Source: Pyrinomonadaceae bacterium (GTDB lineage Bacteria; Acidobacteriota; Blastocatellia; Pyrinomonadales; Pyrinomonadaceae). From it: 64,000 nt of DNA. Shown here piece after piece: positions 1 through 10,195 of the stretch. The notes below the pieces were generated by a model. That model ran no database searches. It was not told where the DNA came from and saw nothing but the letters and a program-made list of their open reading frames with translations. Each line of letters opens with the position of its first letter. Position 1 is the stretch's first letter. A program made the translations under genes and the position numbers. The stretch spans positions 24,741 through 88,740 of the forward strand of contig JACVRN010000006.1 in the NCBI GenBank assembly GCA_014534425.1, in the 5' to 3' direction.

Positions 1-1365
1 GGTAATCAGGTACGCGACACCACCATCAAGCAGTTGCAGTGGTACGTCATAGCACAGCGCGCAGGAAGCACGGACAAGCTTCGCATGCCCATGTACCTGA
101 AGGCCACGCCAAGCTTGCCGTCGAATGAAATTTCCAGTGCCGAGACGGAAAACTTTACCGGCACTGTCACGATCGGCGACGCTGGCGTGCAGAGAGACAA
201 CGAGCTTTACGTAGCCGACGGCATCTCTTACGTGGATGTTCCGGTTCAGGTCGATGCTGCGACGCTGAAACTCGACGCCACGCTTTCGTGGGATTACACG
301 AACGTAGGCTACGTGCCCGTGCTTGAACAGGAAATAGGACTTCCTGATCTTGATTTCATGCTGCTCGACCCGAACGGCAACCAGATTGACCAGTCGGCCA
401 ACGGAAGCGGCCCCGAGCATCTCTCAACCAACACGACTATTCCGGGCACATATACTTACCGCGTCTACGGCTGGGTCGCGGCCAACACGGAGTTCCGCAT
501 AGAGAGCACCAAGTTGAAAGGCGGAGCGCCGCCGGTGGCCCAGGCTTTCGCTTCGGACTTTACGCTCGATACGCAGCGCTTTGATTTCGACGGCAACTAC
601 ACCTTGAACTGGCAGCCGCAGGGCAGCGTGGAAGCCTACGAGATAGAGGAATCCACGGACGGGACGAACTACTCTGTGGTTCGCACCGTAGACGGCTCCA
701 CCACGAGCGCTGATTTCACCAACGCGGGCGATGGAACGCGCAGCTACCGCATACGCTCGGTCACGCCCGGACGCGTGGGCAAGTTCGTCACCATCCCCAG
801 CAACGTAGTGAGCGTTACGGTTGCAAGACGCACGAGCGTGGATGCCACAGACTCCATCACGCCCGTCAACAAGACCATCGTCTTCAACGGCGGCATGACC
901 GACTTGACGACCACTCTTAAGAATCAATCGAGCACGACCTACTATCCTGTCACGCGCATGGAGATTGTCTCGGTTGAATCGAAAGATAACTCTGTGCAGG
1001 TCACGAACGCGGACAATAACGGCAACGGTGTTTCGACCGCAGCCGTCTTCGACTACTCGCAACTCGTCGGCGCGGATTTCCTGCCCAATGAAGAGACTGC
1101 GACGCGTGCTATTAAATTCAGCAATCCGAACACAGTGCTCTTCACCTTCACGGCGCGAGTCATAGCGAGCGTGCCTGCGGGCGCAGCCGGAACAACGTCT
1201 ACGAGTTCGATCGGCGGAACCACGACCGGCGGCACAACTGGCGGAACCAGCACGAGCGGCACGGGCACGAACTCCACAGGCACCAAAATCCTGAGCGGAA
1301 CGAAGCTGCTGAAGTTCACGGTCAACCCCTTGACCAAGACCATTTCAGTCGCACCGCTCAACTGA
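1..1365 (+). CDS. C-terminal part of a secreted/extracellular protein (peptidase-associated-like beta domains, Thr/Gly/Ser-rich linker); 5' end outside window
   Basis: Frame is open to position 1 (GNQVRDTTIKQMQWYV...); TSTSSIGGTTTGGTTGGTSTSGTGTNSTGT linker; followed by a strong terminator. Exact family not recognised. Confidence 0.6.
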   Translation, partial: GNQVRDTTIKQLQWYVIAQRAGSTDKLRMPMYLKATPSLPSNEISSAETENFTGTVTIGDAGVQRDNELYVADGISYVDVPVQVDAATLKLDATLSWDYTNVGYVPVLEQEIGLPDLDFMLLDPNGNQIDQSANGSGPEHLSTNTTIPGTYTYRVYGWVAANTEFRIESTKLKGGAPPVAQAFASDFTLDTQRFDFDGNYTLNWQPQGSVEAYEIEESTDGTNYSVVRTVDGSTTSADFTNAGDGTRSYRIRSVTPGRVGKFVTIPSNVVSVTVARRTSVDATDSITPVNKTIVFNGGMTDLTTTLKNQSSTTYYPVTRMEIVSVESKDNSVQVTNADNNGNGVSTAAVFDYSQLVGADFLPNEETATRAIKFSNPNTVLFTFTARVIASVPAGAAGTTSTSSIGGTTTGGTTGGTSTSGTGTNSTGTKILSGTKLLKFTVNPLTKTISVAPLN

Positions 1366-1373
1366 TTACTCGT

Positions 1374-1446
1374 CCGAACGCGAGTTCGGGTGAGTATAAA
1401 AGGGAAGGGCAGGCTTTTGTCGGGGAAGCCTGCTCTTCCTTTTTTT
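1374..1446 (+). terminator. Tandem hairpins, the second a Rho-independent terminator
   Basis: CCGAAC-gcga-GTTCGG then GGGAAGGGCAGGCTT-loop-AAGCCTGCTCTTCC followed by TTTTTTT. Confidence 0.85.
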
Positions 1447-1473
1447 GAATAACGGGCCGGTCTAAATTTTGTC

Positions 1474-1501
1474 TTGACAATTTTCGTCTCTGTAATAGAG
1501 T
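1474..1501 (+). promoter_or_regulatory. Putative sigma70-type promoter for the TldD-like gene
   Basis: TTGACA (1474-1479), 16-nt spacer, TAGAGT (1496-1501). Confidence 0.4.
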
Positions 1502-1605
1502 TAGCCCTCCTACGTAATTTCAACAAGACAATTTCTGAGGCTCGTCTTCGGTGAATCTTTCCGTCACGGAGCGAGGCTTGCACACATTTCAAAAGAGCGA
1601 GGCGA

Positions 1606-3177
1606 ATGATGACAACTTCTCGGCGCGATTTTTTGAAAACGGCTGGCGTGGCCCTTGGAGCAGTGACGCTGCCTTCATGGGTCTTCGAGTCGGAGGCACG
1701 CGCGGACGCGGTCGCTGATAAAAACAGACTGGCGGACGCGGCGCTCTCAACGGCTAAACGACTGGGAGCAAGTTACGCGGACATACGCATCAACCGCTAC
1801 CGCTTCGAAGCCATCAGCACGCGCGAGCAGCAGGTGCAGAACGTCTCGCGCAGCCAGAGCTTCGGCTTCGGCGTGCGCGCCCTCTACAAAGGCACCTGGG
1901 GCTTTGCTTCCAGCCGCATCGTCACACCTGAAGAGGTGCGCCGCGTGACCGCGCAGGCCGTGGAGATTGCACGCGCCAACTCGGCCTTTCAGCGCAAGCC
2001 CATTCAAATCGTCCCGGCTGCAAAGGTCGTGACGACCTGGAAGGGCGCGTTTCAGAAAGACCCTTTTGATGTTCCGATTGACGACAAGATTCAGTTTCTA
2101 TTGAAGCTCAACAAGGCGGCTATGAAGACGCAGGGCGTGGGTTTCGTCAACTCCGCCATGCTCTTCGTCAACGAGCAGAAGTTCCTCGCCACCTCCGACG
2201 GCTCGCGCATAGAGCAGTACCTTATACGCAGCTTCCCCAGCTTTACCGTGACGGCGATTAATCGCGCGAGCGGCGATTTCCAGACTCGCACATCGTTTGG
2301 CGGGCCGCAGGCGCTCGGCTATGAGTATTTGGAAAAGTATCCCTGGCTGGTCGAAGCCGAGCAGGCGGGTGAAGAAGTCGTAGCCAAGCTCAAGGCCAAA
2401 TCCGTTGAGCCGGGCAAGTACGACCTTGTGCTTCACCCTTCGCACCTGTGGCTCACGATTCACGAATCCGTGGGCCATCCTACGGAGCTTGACCGTGCGC
2501 TCTGGTGGGAGGCCAACTACGCGGGCACGAGTTTCCTGACGCCGGATAAGCGTGGCAAATTGCAGTTCGGCTCAAAGCTCGTCAACTTCGTGGCAGACCG
2601 CACGCAGCCCGCAGGTCTTGCGACTACGGGCTACGATGATGAAGGAGTGCCGGGCCAGCAGTGGCATCTGGTCAAAGACGGAGTCTTCGTCGATTGGCAG
2701 ACTACGCGAGACCTTGCGCCGCTCTTGGGGCAGAAGAAATCTTACGGCTGTCTTTATGCGGACTCGTGGGGGTCTGTTCCTTTCCCGCGCATGCCGAACG
2801 TCTCGCTGCAACCGGGCAAAGAAGCTGTCTCTCTGGACAATCTTGTGAACAGCGTTGACGACGGCATATTGATTTACGGGACCGGCAGTTATTCGATAGA
2901 CCAGCAGCGCTACAACTTCCAGTTCGGCGGGCAGACCTTTTACGAGATTAAGAAGGGGAAGATTGTAGGGATGCTGCGCGATGTTGCATATCAATCGCGG
3001 ACTACGGATTTCTGGGGCGCGTGCGACGGCCTGGGCGGGCCTCAGACTTACCAGTTGGGCGGAAGCTTCAACGACGGCAAGGGCGAGCCTACGCAATCGA
3101 ACGCCGTCAGCCACGGCTGCCCCATCGCGCGCTTCCGTCAAATCAACGTTCTCAACACAGCCGTTCGCGCTTCCTAG
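1606..3177 (+). CDS. TldD/PmbA family metallopeptidase with Tat signal peptide
   Basis: N-terminus MTTSRRDFLKTAGVALGAVTLPSWVFESEARA (Tat-like); HESVGH metal-binding motif (HExxxH); followed by PmbA/TldE-like gene. Confidence 0.9.
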   Translation: MMTTSRRDFLKTAGVALGAVTLPSWVFESEARADAVADKNRLADAALSTAKRLGASYADIRINRYRFEAISTREQQVQNVSRSQSFGFGVRALYKGTWGFASSRIVTPEEVRRVTAQAVEIARANSAFQRKPIQIVPAAKVVTTWKGAFQKDPFDVPIDDKIQFLLKLNKAAMKTQGVGFVNSAMLFVNEQKFLATSDGSRIEQYLIRSFPSFTVTAINRASGDFQTRTSFGGPQALGYEYLEKYPWLVEAEQAGEEVVAKLKAKSVEPGKYDLVLHPSHLWLTIHESVGHPTELDRALWWEANYAGTSFLTPDKRGKLQFGSKLVNFVADRTQPAGLATTGYDDEGVPGQQWHLVKDGVFVDWQTTRDLAPLLGQKKSYGCLYADSWGSVPFPRMPNVSLQPGKEAVSLDNLVNSVDDGILIYGTGSYSIDQQRYNFQFGGQTFYEIKKGKIVGMLRDVAYQSRTTDFWGACDGLGGPQTYQLGGSFNDGKGEPTQSNAVSHGCPIARFRQINVLNTAVRAS

Positions 3178-3187
3178 AGGAGAAACC

Positions 3188-4537
3188 ATGTTACTGACAG
3201 AGAAAGAGGCACGCGCCATCACGGACAAGCTGCTCGGCTACACGAAGGCCGACGACGCATCGGTCAGCGTCACGAGCGAGACCTACTCGCACCTGCGCTT
3301 TGCCGCCAACTCTTTTTTGACTAGCGGGCGGCGCGAGAACATGAACGCCAACGTGGTCGTCTGGGTTAATCGCAAGCGCGGCGCTGCTTCGACCAACGAG
3401 CTGGACGAAGCGTCTTTGAGAGCAGCAGTCGAAGAGGCCGAGCGGCTGGCGAACATCTCGCCCGTAGACGTTGAGTATGTGCCAACGCTCAAGATGCAGA
3501 CCTATAAGCCTACGCTCGGGTACGCCGAAGCCACCGCCAACGTGCCCCTAGTTGATAGAGCAAAAGCCGTCAGCGACATCATCTCCGCTTCCGAGACAGC
3601 GGGAGTCTTAAGCGCGGGCTTTCATCAAGCTCAAGCATCTGCTAGCGCTACTGCGACGAAGAACGGCAACTTCGACTACGAGCGCCGCAGCATTGTAAGT
3701 CTGGGGACGACCGCGCGCACAACGGACGGCGCAGGCTCAGGCTATTTCCTTCGCAGCCACTTCGACATCAGCCGCCTTGATACCTCTCGCATCTCGCGCG
3801 AAGCTATACGACGCGCGCTCGAGTCCCGTAACGCGCGCGTGCTGGATGCGGGCGTCTATCCGGTCATACTTGAGCCGCAGGCTGTCGCAGACCTCGTAGG
3901 CTTTTTCGGCTTCGGCTTCGACGCGCGAAACGCGGAAGAGGGACGCTCGGCCTTTTCAGCCGCAGGCGGAAAGACCCGCGTGGGCGAAAAGATATTCGAC
4001 GACCGCATAAACATCCTGAGCGACCCCTGGCGCGCAGACCTTCCAGGCTCGCAATCCACGCAAGCCGGATTGCCCGCAGAGGTCGTCTATCTTGTTAAAG
4101 GCGGCGTGCTGGAGAATCTTGTCTACTCGCGCTTCTGGGCGCAGAAGCGCGAGCGACAGCCGACGCCCGGCCCCGTCAACATCATCATGGAGCCTACCTC
4201 GCAGCCCGCGACCCTTGACGAGATGATACGCAACACCGAGCGCGGACTGCTCGTCAGCCGCTTCTGGTACATACGCTCCGTAGACCCGCGCACGGCCACG
4301 CTCACGGGACTGACGCGCGACGGCGTGTGGCTCGTAGAGAACGGAAAGATTCAATACCCCGTCCGAAATTTCCGCTTCAATCAAAGCATCATACAGATGC
4401 TCGCGCCCGGCAACGTCGAGATGATAGGCACGCCCGAACGCGTCGGAAGCTCCGAAGGCCAGGGCGGCTCAGCCTCTCTTCTGCCCGCGCTCAAGCTCAA
4501 GGCGTTCAAGTTCACTTCGCAATCCGAAGCGGTTTGA
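3188..4537 (+). CDS. TldE/PmbA family protein
   Basis: ATG at 3188 preceded by AGGAGA; PmbA/TldE-like sequence without HExxxH; 10 nt after the TldD-like stop. Confidence 0.88.
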   Translation: MLLTEKEARAITDKLLGYTKADDASVSVTSETYSHLRFAANSFLTSGRRENMNANVVVWVNRKRGAASTNELDEASLRAAVEEAERLANISPVDVEYVPTLKMQTYKPTLGYAEATANVPLVDRAKAVSDIISASETAGVLSAGFHQAQASASATATKNGNFDYERRSIVSLGTTARTTDGAGSGYFLRSHFDISRLDTSRISREAIRRALESRNARVLDAGVYPVILEPQAVADLVGFFGFGFDARNAEEGRSAFSAAGGKTRVGEKIFDDRINILSDPWRADLPGSQSTQAGLPAEVVYLVKGGVLENLVYSRFWAQKRERQPTPGPVNIIMEPTSQPATLDEMIRNTERGLLVSRFWYIRSVDPRTATLTGLTRDGVWLVENGKIQYPVRNFRFNQSIIQMLAPGNVEMIGTPERVGSSEGQGGSASLLPALKLKAFKFTSQSEAV

Positions 4538-4544
4538 ATCCGCC

Positions 4545-5111
4545 TTAGAGTTTCTTTAGAACATCGCCGACGCGAATCGTGCCTGCTTGCACGACGCGGG
4601 CGTTGATGCCGCGCAGGTTGAGTTCTCTGCCCGTAGGGGAACTGACGAATTTCAGTGCGTCCGCTCCGAAGCGAGCCGCAAACTTCCGACAGCCAGTGTG
4701 GGGTTGATTAGTGACTTCAATCACTGCCGAGCCTAAAGCCAGGCGTGTTCCGGGCGGAATGTTCTGCGCGCTCAAATCCATGTCAACGAAAAGCTGGTCG
4801 CCCGCCATAGGCCAGCGCTCCTTCGCTTGCGCCAGCAGGTTGATCACACGCGCGCTCATGATGTTTAGCTGCATGTCAGAGTGAGACGAGCCGTCCGTTG
4901 TGCGAGAGCTTCCGCGCGTTCGCCAGTTGTCGCCCACCAAGCCTTCTGTAGTACAGAGCGTTGCCTCTTCCAATACTTCGCGCGCGTCCCGTTGTGGCCG
5001 TCGAACGATTAACTCAAGCGTGCCTTCGTCTCTGGGCGCGAGCCTGATGCGGTCTAACCCCGCGTCCAACTCTTCTCTGGTCAAATGCCTGGCATCTATT
5101 ATCATCGTCAA
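4545..5111 (-). CDS. MOSC domain-containing protein
   Basis: EGLVGDNWRTRGS and HTGCRKFAARFGADALKFV motifs typical of MOSC proteins. Confidence 0.85.
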   Translation of the reverse strand: MTMIIDARHLTREELDAGLDRIRLAPRDEGTLELIVRRPQRDAREVLEEATLCTTEGLVGDNWRTRGSSRTTDGSSHSDMQLNIMSARVINLLAQAKERWPMAGDQLFVDMDLSAQNIPPGTRLALGSAVIEVTNQPHTGCRKFAARFGADALKFVSSPTGRELNLRGINARVVQAGTIRVGDVLKKL

Positions 5112-5337
5112 CCTCTATCTTAGAGACCAAGATTCGGGGATTATAGCAGACGGTAAATCCTGGCGGATTGGACACTGTCCAAAGCCTCGCACGCCGCGCC
5201 GCTTAGTCACACGGACAAAGTATTTCGTCACAAGCTCAAGGCATCCTGTCCCATACCTGTTTGCCGCAGAGGCCGTCGGCTGTATGTTGAAGGAAAGGTT
5301 TTGTGACTGAAATCTGGCTGCTTGAGGAACTAATTTG

Positions 5338-7806
5338 ATGGAAACTCTGTTGCAAGACCTCTCTTACAGCGTCCGGCTGCTGTTGAAGAATCCGGGCTTT
5401 GCAATCGTCGCAATACTTTCTCTGGCGATTGGCATAGGCGCAAACAGCGCCATCTTCAGCGTGACCGATGCCCTAATCTTTCGGCCACTGCCTTACAAGG
5501 ACGCAGAGCGCCTCGTCATACTCTGGAATCGCTCGCCGGGCTTGAACATCGCGCAGGATTGGTTTTCGCCCGCACAGCATTACGACATCAAGACGCAGAA
5601 TCACGTCTTTGAAGACACGGCCATCACCATCGGCGGAAGCTATAACCTGACGGGGCAGGGCACGCCGGAGCGAGTCGACGCCGCCCGGGTTTCATCTTCG
5701 CTCTTCCCACTCTTGGGCGCGCAGACAAAACTTGGTCGCGTCTTCCAAGCGGCGGAGGATGAGCCGGGCCAGCCGCAGACAGTGATTTTGAGTCACGGAT
5801 TCTGGCAGAGACACTTCGGCTCGGATGCCGGAGTGATTGGAAAGACTCTCGTACTCAACGGCAACACGTTTCAGATAGTCGGAGTCATGACGCCGGACTT
5901 CACGCTCGACAAAGAAGTCATGCCCGCCGTCAACGCCATAGAGCGCGCGGACGTTCTTCTGCCTCTGCCCCTGAACGAAGCCGGAAGAACTGACCGCGAC
6001 CACGAGGACTTCAATATCTTTGCGAAGCTGAAGACGGGAGTCACACAGCATCGGGCGCAGGCCGAGATGGATGTCATAGCCGAGCGCATGAAGCGACAGT
6101 ACCCGGACAATTACCCGCCGCACGGAGGCTTGACCTTCAGCGTGGTGCCTTTGCTCGAACAGGTTGTGGGCGACGTTCGATTGATATTATACGTGCTCTT
6201 CGGCGCGGTTGGGTTCGTGCTGATGGTTGCCTGCGCGAACGTGGCGAACCTGTTGCTGTCACGCGCGGCCTCGCGTCAGAAGGAGATAGCAATACGCACG
6301 GCTGTAGGCGCGAGCCGCCTGCGTGTTCTTCGTCAACTCTTGACGGAAAGCATTCTGCTTGCGCTCGCGGGCGGCGTCTTAGGGCTGCTGATAGCGTTTC
6401 TGGTCGTGAGAGTGCTGCGCGTCTACGGGCCGGAAAACATTCCGCGACTGGACGAAGTGGGCGTGGACGCTCGCGTGCTCGGCTTTACCTTTATAGTCTC
6501 GCTTATCACGGGCATCATCTTCGGCCTTGTGCCCGCGCTCAGGGCTTCGAAGGTTGATTTGAATGAAACGCTCAAGGAGGGCGGGCGCAGCTTAACAGGC
6601 GGCGGCGGTGCGCTTGGCCTCAGCCATCATCGCCTGCGAAAGCTTTTGGTAGTGGCAGAGGTCGCGCTCTCGCTCATTCTTCTCATAGGCGCGGGTCTCA
6701 TGGCTCGCAGCTACAACCTGATAGTAAACGCCAACCCCGGATACAACGCGCGCAACGTTCTCTCGCTCAGACTATCTCTGCCCGCCACAAGGTACGCCAA
6801 GCCGGAAGCAGTCGCAGCCTTTTACCGGCAGATTAACGAAAGGATAAAGCAGCTTCCAGGAGTCGTGGCCGCGAGCACTACATACAGCTTGCCTATGAGC
6901 AGGGTGGCGTTCGCCTGGGAGCCTATTATCATTGAAGGCTACCAGCCGCAGGCTTCCACCAGTTCCATCATCTCCAACACGCGCATTGTCAGCCCCGAAT
7001 ACTTTCGCGTGATGGAGATTCCGCTCCTCAAAGGGCGGTACTTCAACGACAACGACAGGGCCGGAGAGCCTGAAGTCGTCATAGTTGACGAAACGCTTGC
7101 CGCTCGCTTCTGGCCGAACGAGAACCCTATCGGAAAGCGGCTTCAGCAAAGAGGGAAGCCGGACTCCTGGAAAACGGTCGTCGGCGTTATCAGTTCGGCC
7201 CGTCAATACTCCGCAGAAAAGGAGCCGCCCATCACTGTCTATTACCCGCACGAGCAGTACGGGGCGAGGAACATATACGTGCTGGTTCGCACAACCTCAG
7301 ACCCGGCTTCGATGGCAGGGGCCGTCACCAGGGAGATTCAGGCGCAAGACCCGGAGCTTCCGGTCTTCGATGTCAACACAATGGAGCAGCGTCTTTATGA
7401 TTCGCTGGCGCGGCAACGCTTCTCCATGTTCCTGCTGGGAATCTTCGCCAGCGTCGCTTTGATACTCGCTGCAATAGGCATCTACGGAGTCATGACCTAC
7501 TGGGTCAACCAGAGGATTCATGAAATAGGCATTCGCATGGCTCTGGGCGCGCAGCCCGGAAATATCCTGCGGCTGGTGCTCAAACAATCGCTGGCGCTCA
7601 TCGCGCTTGGCATAGCCATAGGGCTTGCCGGAGCGTTTGCTTTAACACGCGTTATGTCCAGCCTGCTCTTCGGCATCAGCGCTACAGACCGGCTGACATT
7701 CGTGCTGCTCTCACTGTTCCTGGCAACCGTGGCGCTGGTCTCAAGCTACATCCCCGCGCGCAGGGCTGCGCGAGTAGACCCTATGGTCGCGCTCCGCTAC
7801 GAGTGA
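5338..7806 (+). CDS. ABC transporter permease, MacB/FtsX type (orphan permease)
   Basis: N-terminal MacB periplasmic core and two FtsX permease domains (IAIRTAVGASRLRVLRQLLTESILLAL; IHEIGIRMALGAQPGNILRLVL). Confidence 0.92.
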   Translation: METLLQDLSYSVRLLLKNPGFAIVAILSLAIGIGANSAIFSVTDALIFRPLPYKDAERLVILWNRSPGLNIAQDWFSPAQHYDIKTQNHVFEDTAITIGGSYNLTGQGTPERVDAARVSSSLFPLLGAQTKLGRVFQAAEDEPGQPQTVILSHGFWQRHFGSDAGVIGKTLVLNGNTFQIVGVMTPDFTLDKEVMPAVNAIERADVLLPLPLNEAGRTDRDHEDFNIFAKLKTGVTQHRAQAEMDVIAERMKRQYPDNYPPHGGLTFSVVPLLEQVVGDVRLILYVLFGAVGFVLMVACANVANLLLSRAASRQKEIAIRTAVGASRLRVLRQLLTESILLALAGGVLGLLIAFLVVRVLRVYGPENIPRLDEVGVDARVLGFTFIVSLITGIIFGLVPALRASKVDLNETLKEGGRSLTGGGGALGLSHHRLRKLLVVAEVALSLILLIGAGLMARSYNLIVNANPGYNARNVLSLRLSLPATRYAKPEAVAAFYRQINERIKQLPGVVAASTTYSLPMSRVAFAWEPIIIEGYQPQASTSSIISNTRIVSPEYFRVMEIPLLKGRYFNDNDRAGEPEVVIVDETLAARFWPNENPIGKRLQQRGKPDSWKTVVGVISSARQYSAEKEPPITVYYPHEQYGARNIYVLVRTTSDPASMAGAVTREIQAQDPELPVFDVNTMEQRLYDSLARQRFSMFLLGIFASVALILAAIGIYGVMTYWVNQRIHEIGIRMALGAQPGNILRLVLKQSLALIALGIAIGLAGAFALTRVMSSLLFGISATDRLTFVLLSLFLATVALVSSYIPARRAARVDPMVALRYE

Positions 7807-7813
7807 AGTTGAG

Positions 7814-8950
7814 GTGATAAACGTGAAAATAGAAATCCTGCGATTCAAAGCTTTACATGCACGCGTTGTTATCTTTCCGCTCATCGCGCTACTGCTCGGC
7901 GCGTCTCATCTCTACGCCGATTCGGTCGTGACGCGCGAGCGCACCGTGACGAAGATAGCCGAAGGCATCTACGTCATACGCCACCCGGACGCGCCCGACA
8001 CTTTCCCGCAGGGCAACACGACCGTCATCATAGGCGAGCGCGAGGTGCTCGTAGTCGATTCATGTTACCTGCCGTCGAGCGCACGCGAGGACATAGCGCA
8101 GATAAGACAATGGACGAACAAGCCCGTGCGCTATCTGGTCAACACGCATTGGCATTACGACCACACTATGGGAAACGGCGTCTACGCGGAGGCTTTTCCG
8201 GGGCTGGCAATCGTCGCCCAGATAGAGACGCGCCGTCAGAGCGTGGGCTACAACCCCGGATGGTTCGCGCGCTTTCCATCGCGCGCAGAGATTTTCAAAC
8301 AGCGCCTTGAGAGCGGAAAAGACGCCAACGGCAGAGCATTGTCTGAGACGGAAAAAAGAGAGTTCGCAAAGGCCATTGCAGGCATAGAGCCTGTGCAGGC
8401 AGAGTTCAAGGCATTGGTAGACCGCGCGCCCAACCTGACCTTCGATAGCGAAATGAACGTGGAGCTTGGAAATCGTGAAGTTCAGATTAAACACCTGGGG
8501 CGCGGCAACACTACGGGCGATGCAATCCTCTATCTGCCGAAGGAGAAGATTCTAATTGCGGGCGACCTCTTGGATCATCCAGTGCCTTATCTTGGCGGCG
8601 GCTATCCTTCCGAGCTTGTCAGGACGTTGCAGCAGATGGCGCGCTTCGACGCTCAAACTTTTGTGCCCGGCCACGGAGAAGTTTTACAGGGCGCTGCGGG
8701 CAGAGCGTACCTGAGCGAAGTGACGGAGTTCGTGCAGACGGTGACAGCAAGTGTAAGCCGTCAGGTCTACCTTATAGGCAACGGCCCCAGGAATCTTGAG
8801 GCCGTGCGAGAGGCCGTGAAGAAAGAGGTTGACGTGAACTCCTGGCGACAAAAGTTCGCGGGTGATGACGAAGACAATCGCGCACTCTTCGACGGCTTCA
8901 GCTTTCCAGGGCTTCTGACGGCTGCCTACGCCGAAGTCTGGGGCAGGTAA
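7814..8950 (+). CDS. MBL-fold metallo-hydrolase, secreted
   Basis: HWHYDHTMGN motif, PGHGEVL motif, N-terminal hydrophobic signal; GTG start at 7814 or 7823. Confidence 0.88.
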   Translation: MINVKIEILRFKALHARVVIFPLIALLLGASHLYADSVVTRERTVTKIAEGIYVIRHPDAPDTFPQGNTTVIIGEREVLVVDSCYLPSSAREDIAQIRQWTNKPVRYLVNTHWHYDHTMGNGVYAEAFPGLAIVAQIETRRQSVGYNPGWFARFPSRAEIFKQRLESGKDANGRALSETEKREFAKAIAGIEPVQAEFKALVDRAPNLTFDSEMNVELGNREVQIKHLGRGNTTGDAILYLPKEKILIAGDLLDHPVPYLGGGYPSELVRTLQQMARFDAQTFVPGHGEVLQGAAGRAYLSEVTEFVQTVTASVSRQVYLIGNGPRNLEAVREAVKKEVDVNSWRQKFAGDDEDNRALFDGFSFPGLLTAAYAEVWGR

Positions 8951-8973
8951 ACTGAAAAGCTTTTACGCGCGGG

Positions 8974-10191
8974 CTATAATTTCTTTGCAGAGTACAGTCC
9001 GTCGAAGATGTAGCGGATTTGGCCGCGCGCGTCGGGCACAAACATGAAATCATTCTCCAGCTTATCTCCGAAAGATAAGCGGTAGGGCGCTGTCCTTATC
9101 AACTCAACTTCATTCTCTTCGCGCTTATAAAAGAGCTTCCCGCCGCGCGCGATTATCTCCCAGGTCTGCGGGCCGTTGACGTATTTGCCGGTGAAGTTCG
9201 CTCTGTCAGCATCGTTTAAGGCTTGAGCAGTTTTGGGCTGAGGCGGTGTCTCGGCTTTGAGCTTCAGGAAAAGCTCCATCGCTTTGGCCCTGGTTCTAGG
9301 CAGCGTCTCGCCGCTTCGGTTGGTCTGTACGATGACGGCGAAACGTTCCTCCGGCACCATCTGAATCATGGAGCCGTATCCGCGACTGAAGCCGCCGTGC
9401 ATGATTACGTGCGCGCCTCTGTCTTCAAAATTCAGCAGGCCGTAGCCGTAATACACGTCCGCGTCGCCTGGCATAGAGATGTATTTACCGAAAAGCTTTG
9501 CGGGGACTTCCGGCGCGAGCGCCTGCTTGCCTTCCACACGCCCGCCGTTCAGCAAAGCCCTGACGAAACGCGAAAGCTCTTCGACGCTCGAATAGATTGA
9601 GCCTGCGGGCCACATGGCTACGTTATTGAAGGCCGGTCGAATAACGACAGGCTGCTGCTTGTCGTTCAGGCCGTGGCCCATCGATAGCGGATACGTCATG
9701 GCCTGAAGCGGGCGAAGCGTCGTGCGCGTCATGCCTGTGGGCGCAAAGACCAACTCGTTCATGGCGTCCGCGTAAGGCTTCCCGCTCGTCTCCTCTAAAA
9801 CATAACCGGCCAGCCAGTAGCCGGGACTGGCGTATGAATAAACCTCGCCCGGCTCCGTAAAGAGCGCGTCCGTCTTCCAGCCGCGAACCATGCCTGCTTG
9901 GTCGTGGAGCCTAAACGAAAGAGCATGTCGATCGTCACGGGCGCGCCCGTCTCCACGTTTGCGACCCCGAAGCCCTTCGCGTAAATCACCCTGTCGCCCT
10001 GCACTATGCTTATGGCCGCGCCCGGCGTCTTCGTCGCTTGCAACTCTTCCTTGATTATATTCTCCAGCGCGGCGAAATCCTGAGTAGCCGAACGCGCGAT
10101 GACAGGAGGGATAGATTGAGAGAGAAGCAAAGACAGAAGAAGGGCGATGATGACTGCTCGGCGCGATTATGTTCCGGTCATATTTGAACAA
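8974..10191 (-). pseudogene. Serine hydrolase (beta-lactamase/class C family), apparently disrupted by frameshift and internal deletion
   Basis: N-terminal half (PVIARSATQDFAALENIIKEELQATKTPGAAISIVQGDRVIYAKGFGVANVETGAPVTIDMLFRLGSTTKQ) is in a different frame (ORF 9795-10130) from the C-terminal half (WKTDALFTEPGEVYSYASPGYWLAGYVLEE...); sequence between SxxK and YSY is missing. Confidence 0.75.
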
Positions 10192-10195
10192 TTCC

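Noticed and set aside
4900-5310. 136-aa plus-strand ORF between the MOSC and permease genes
   Set aside because: Mostly antisense to the MOSC gene; the remainder is intergenic with no domain.
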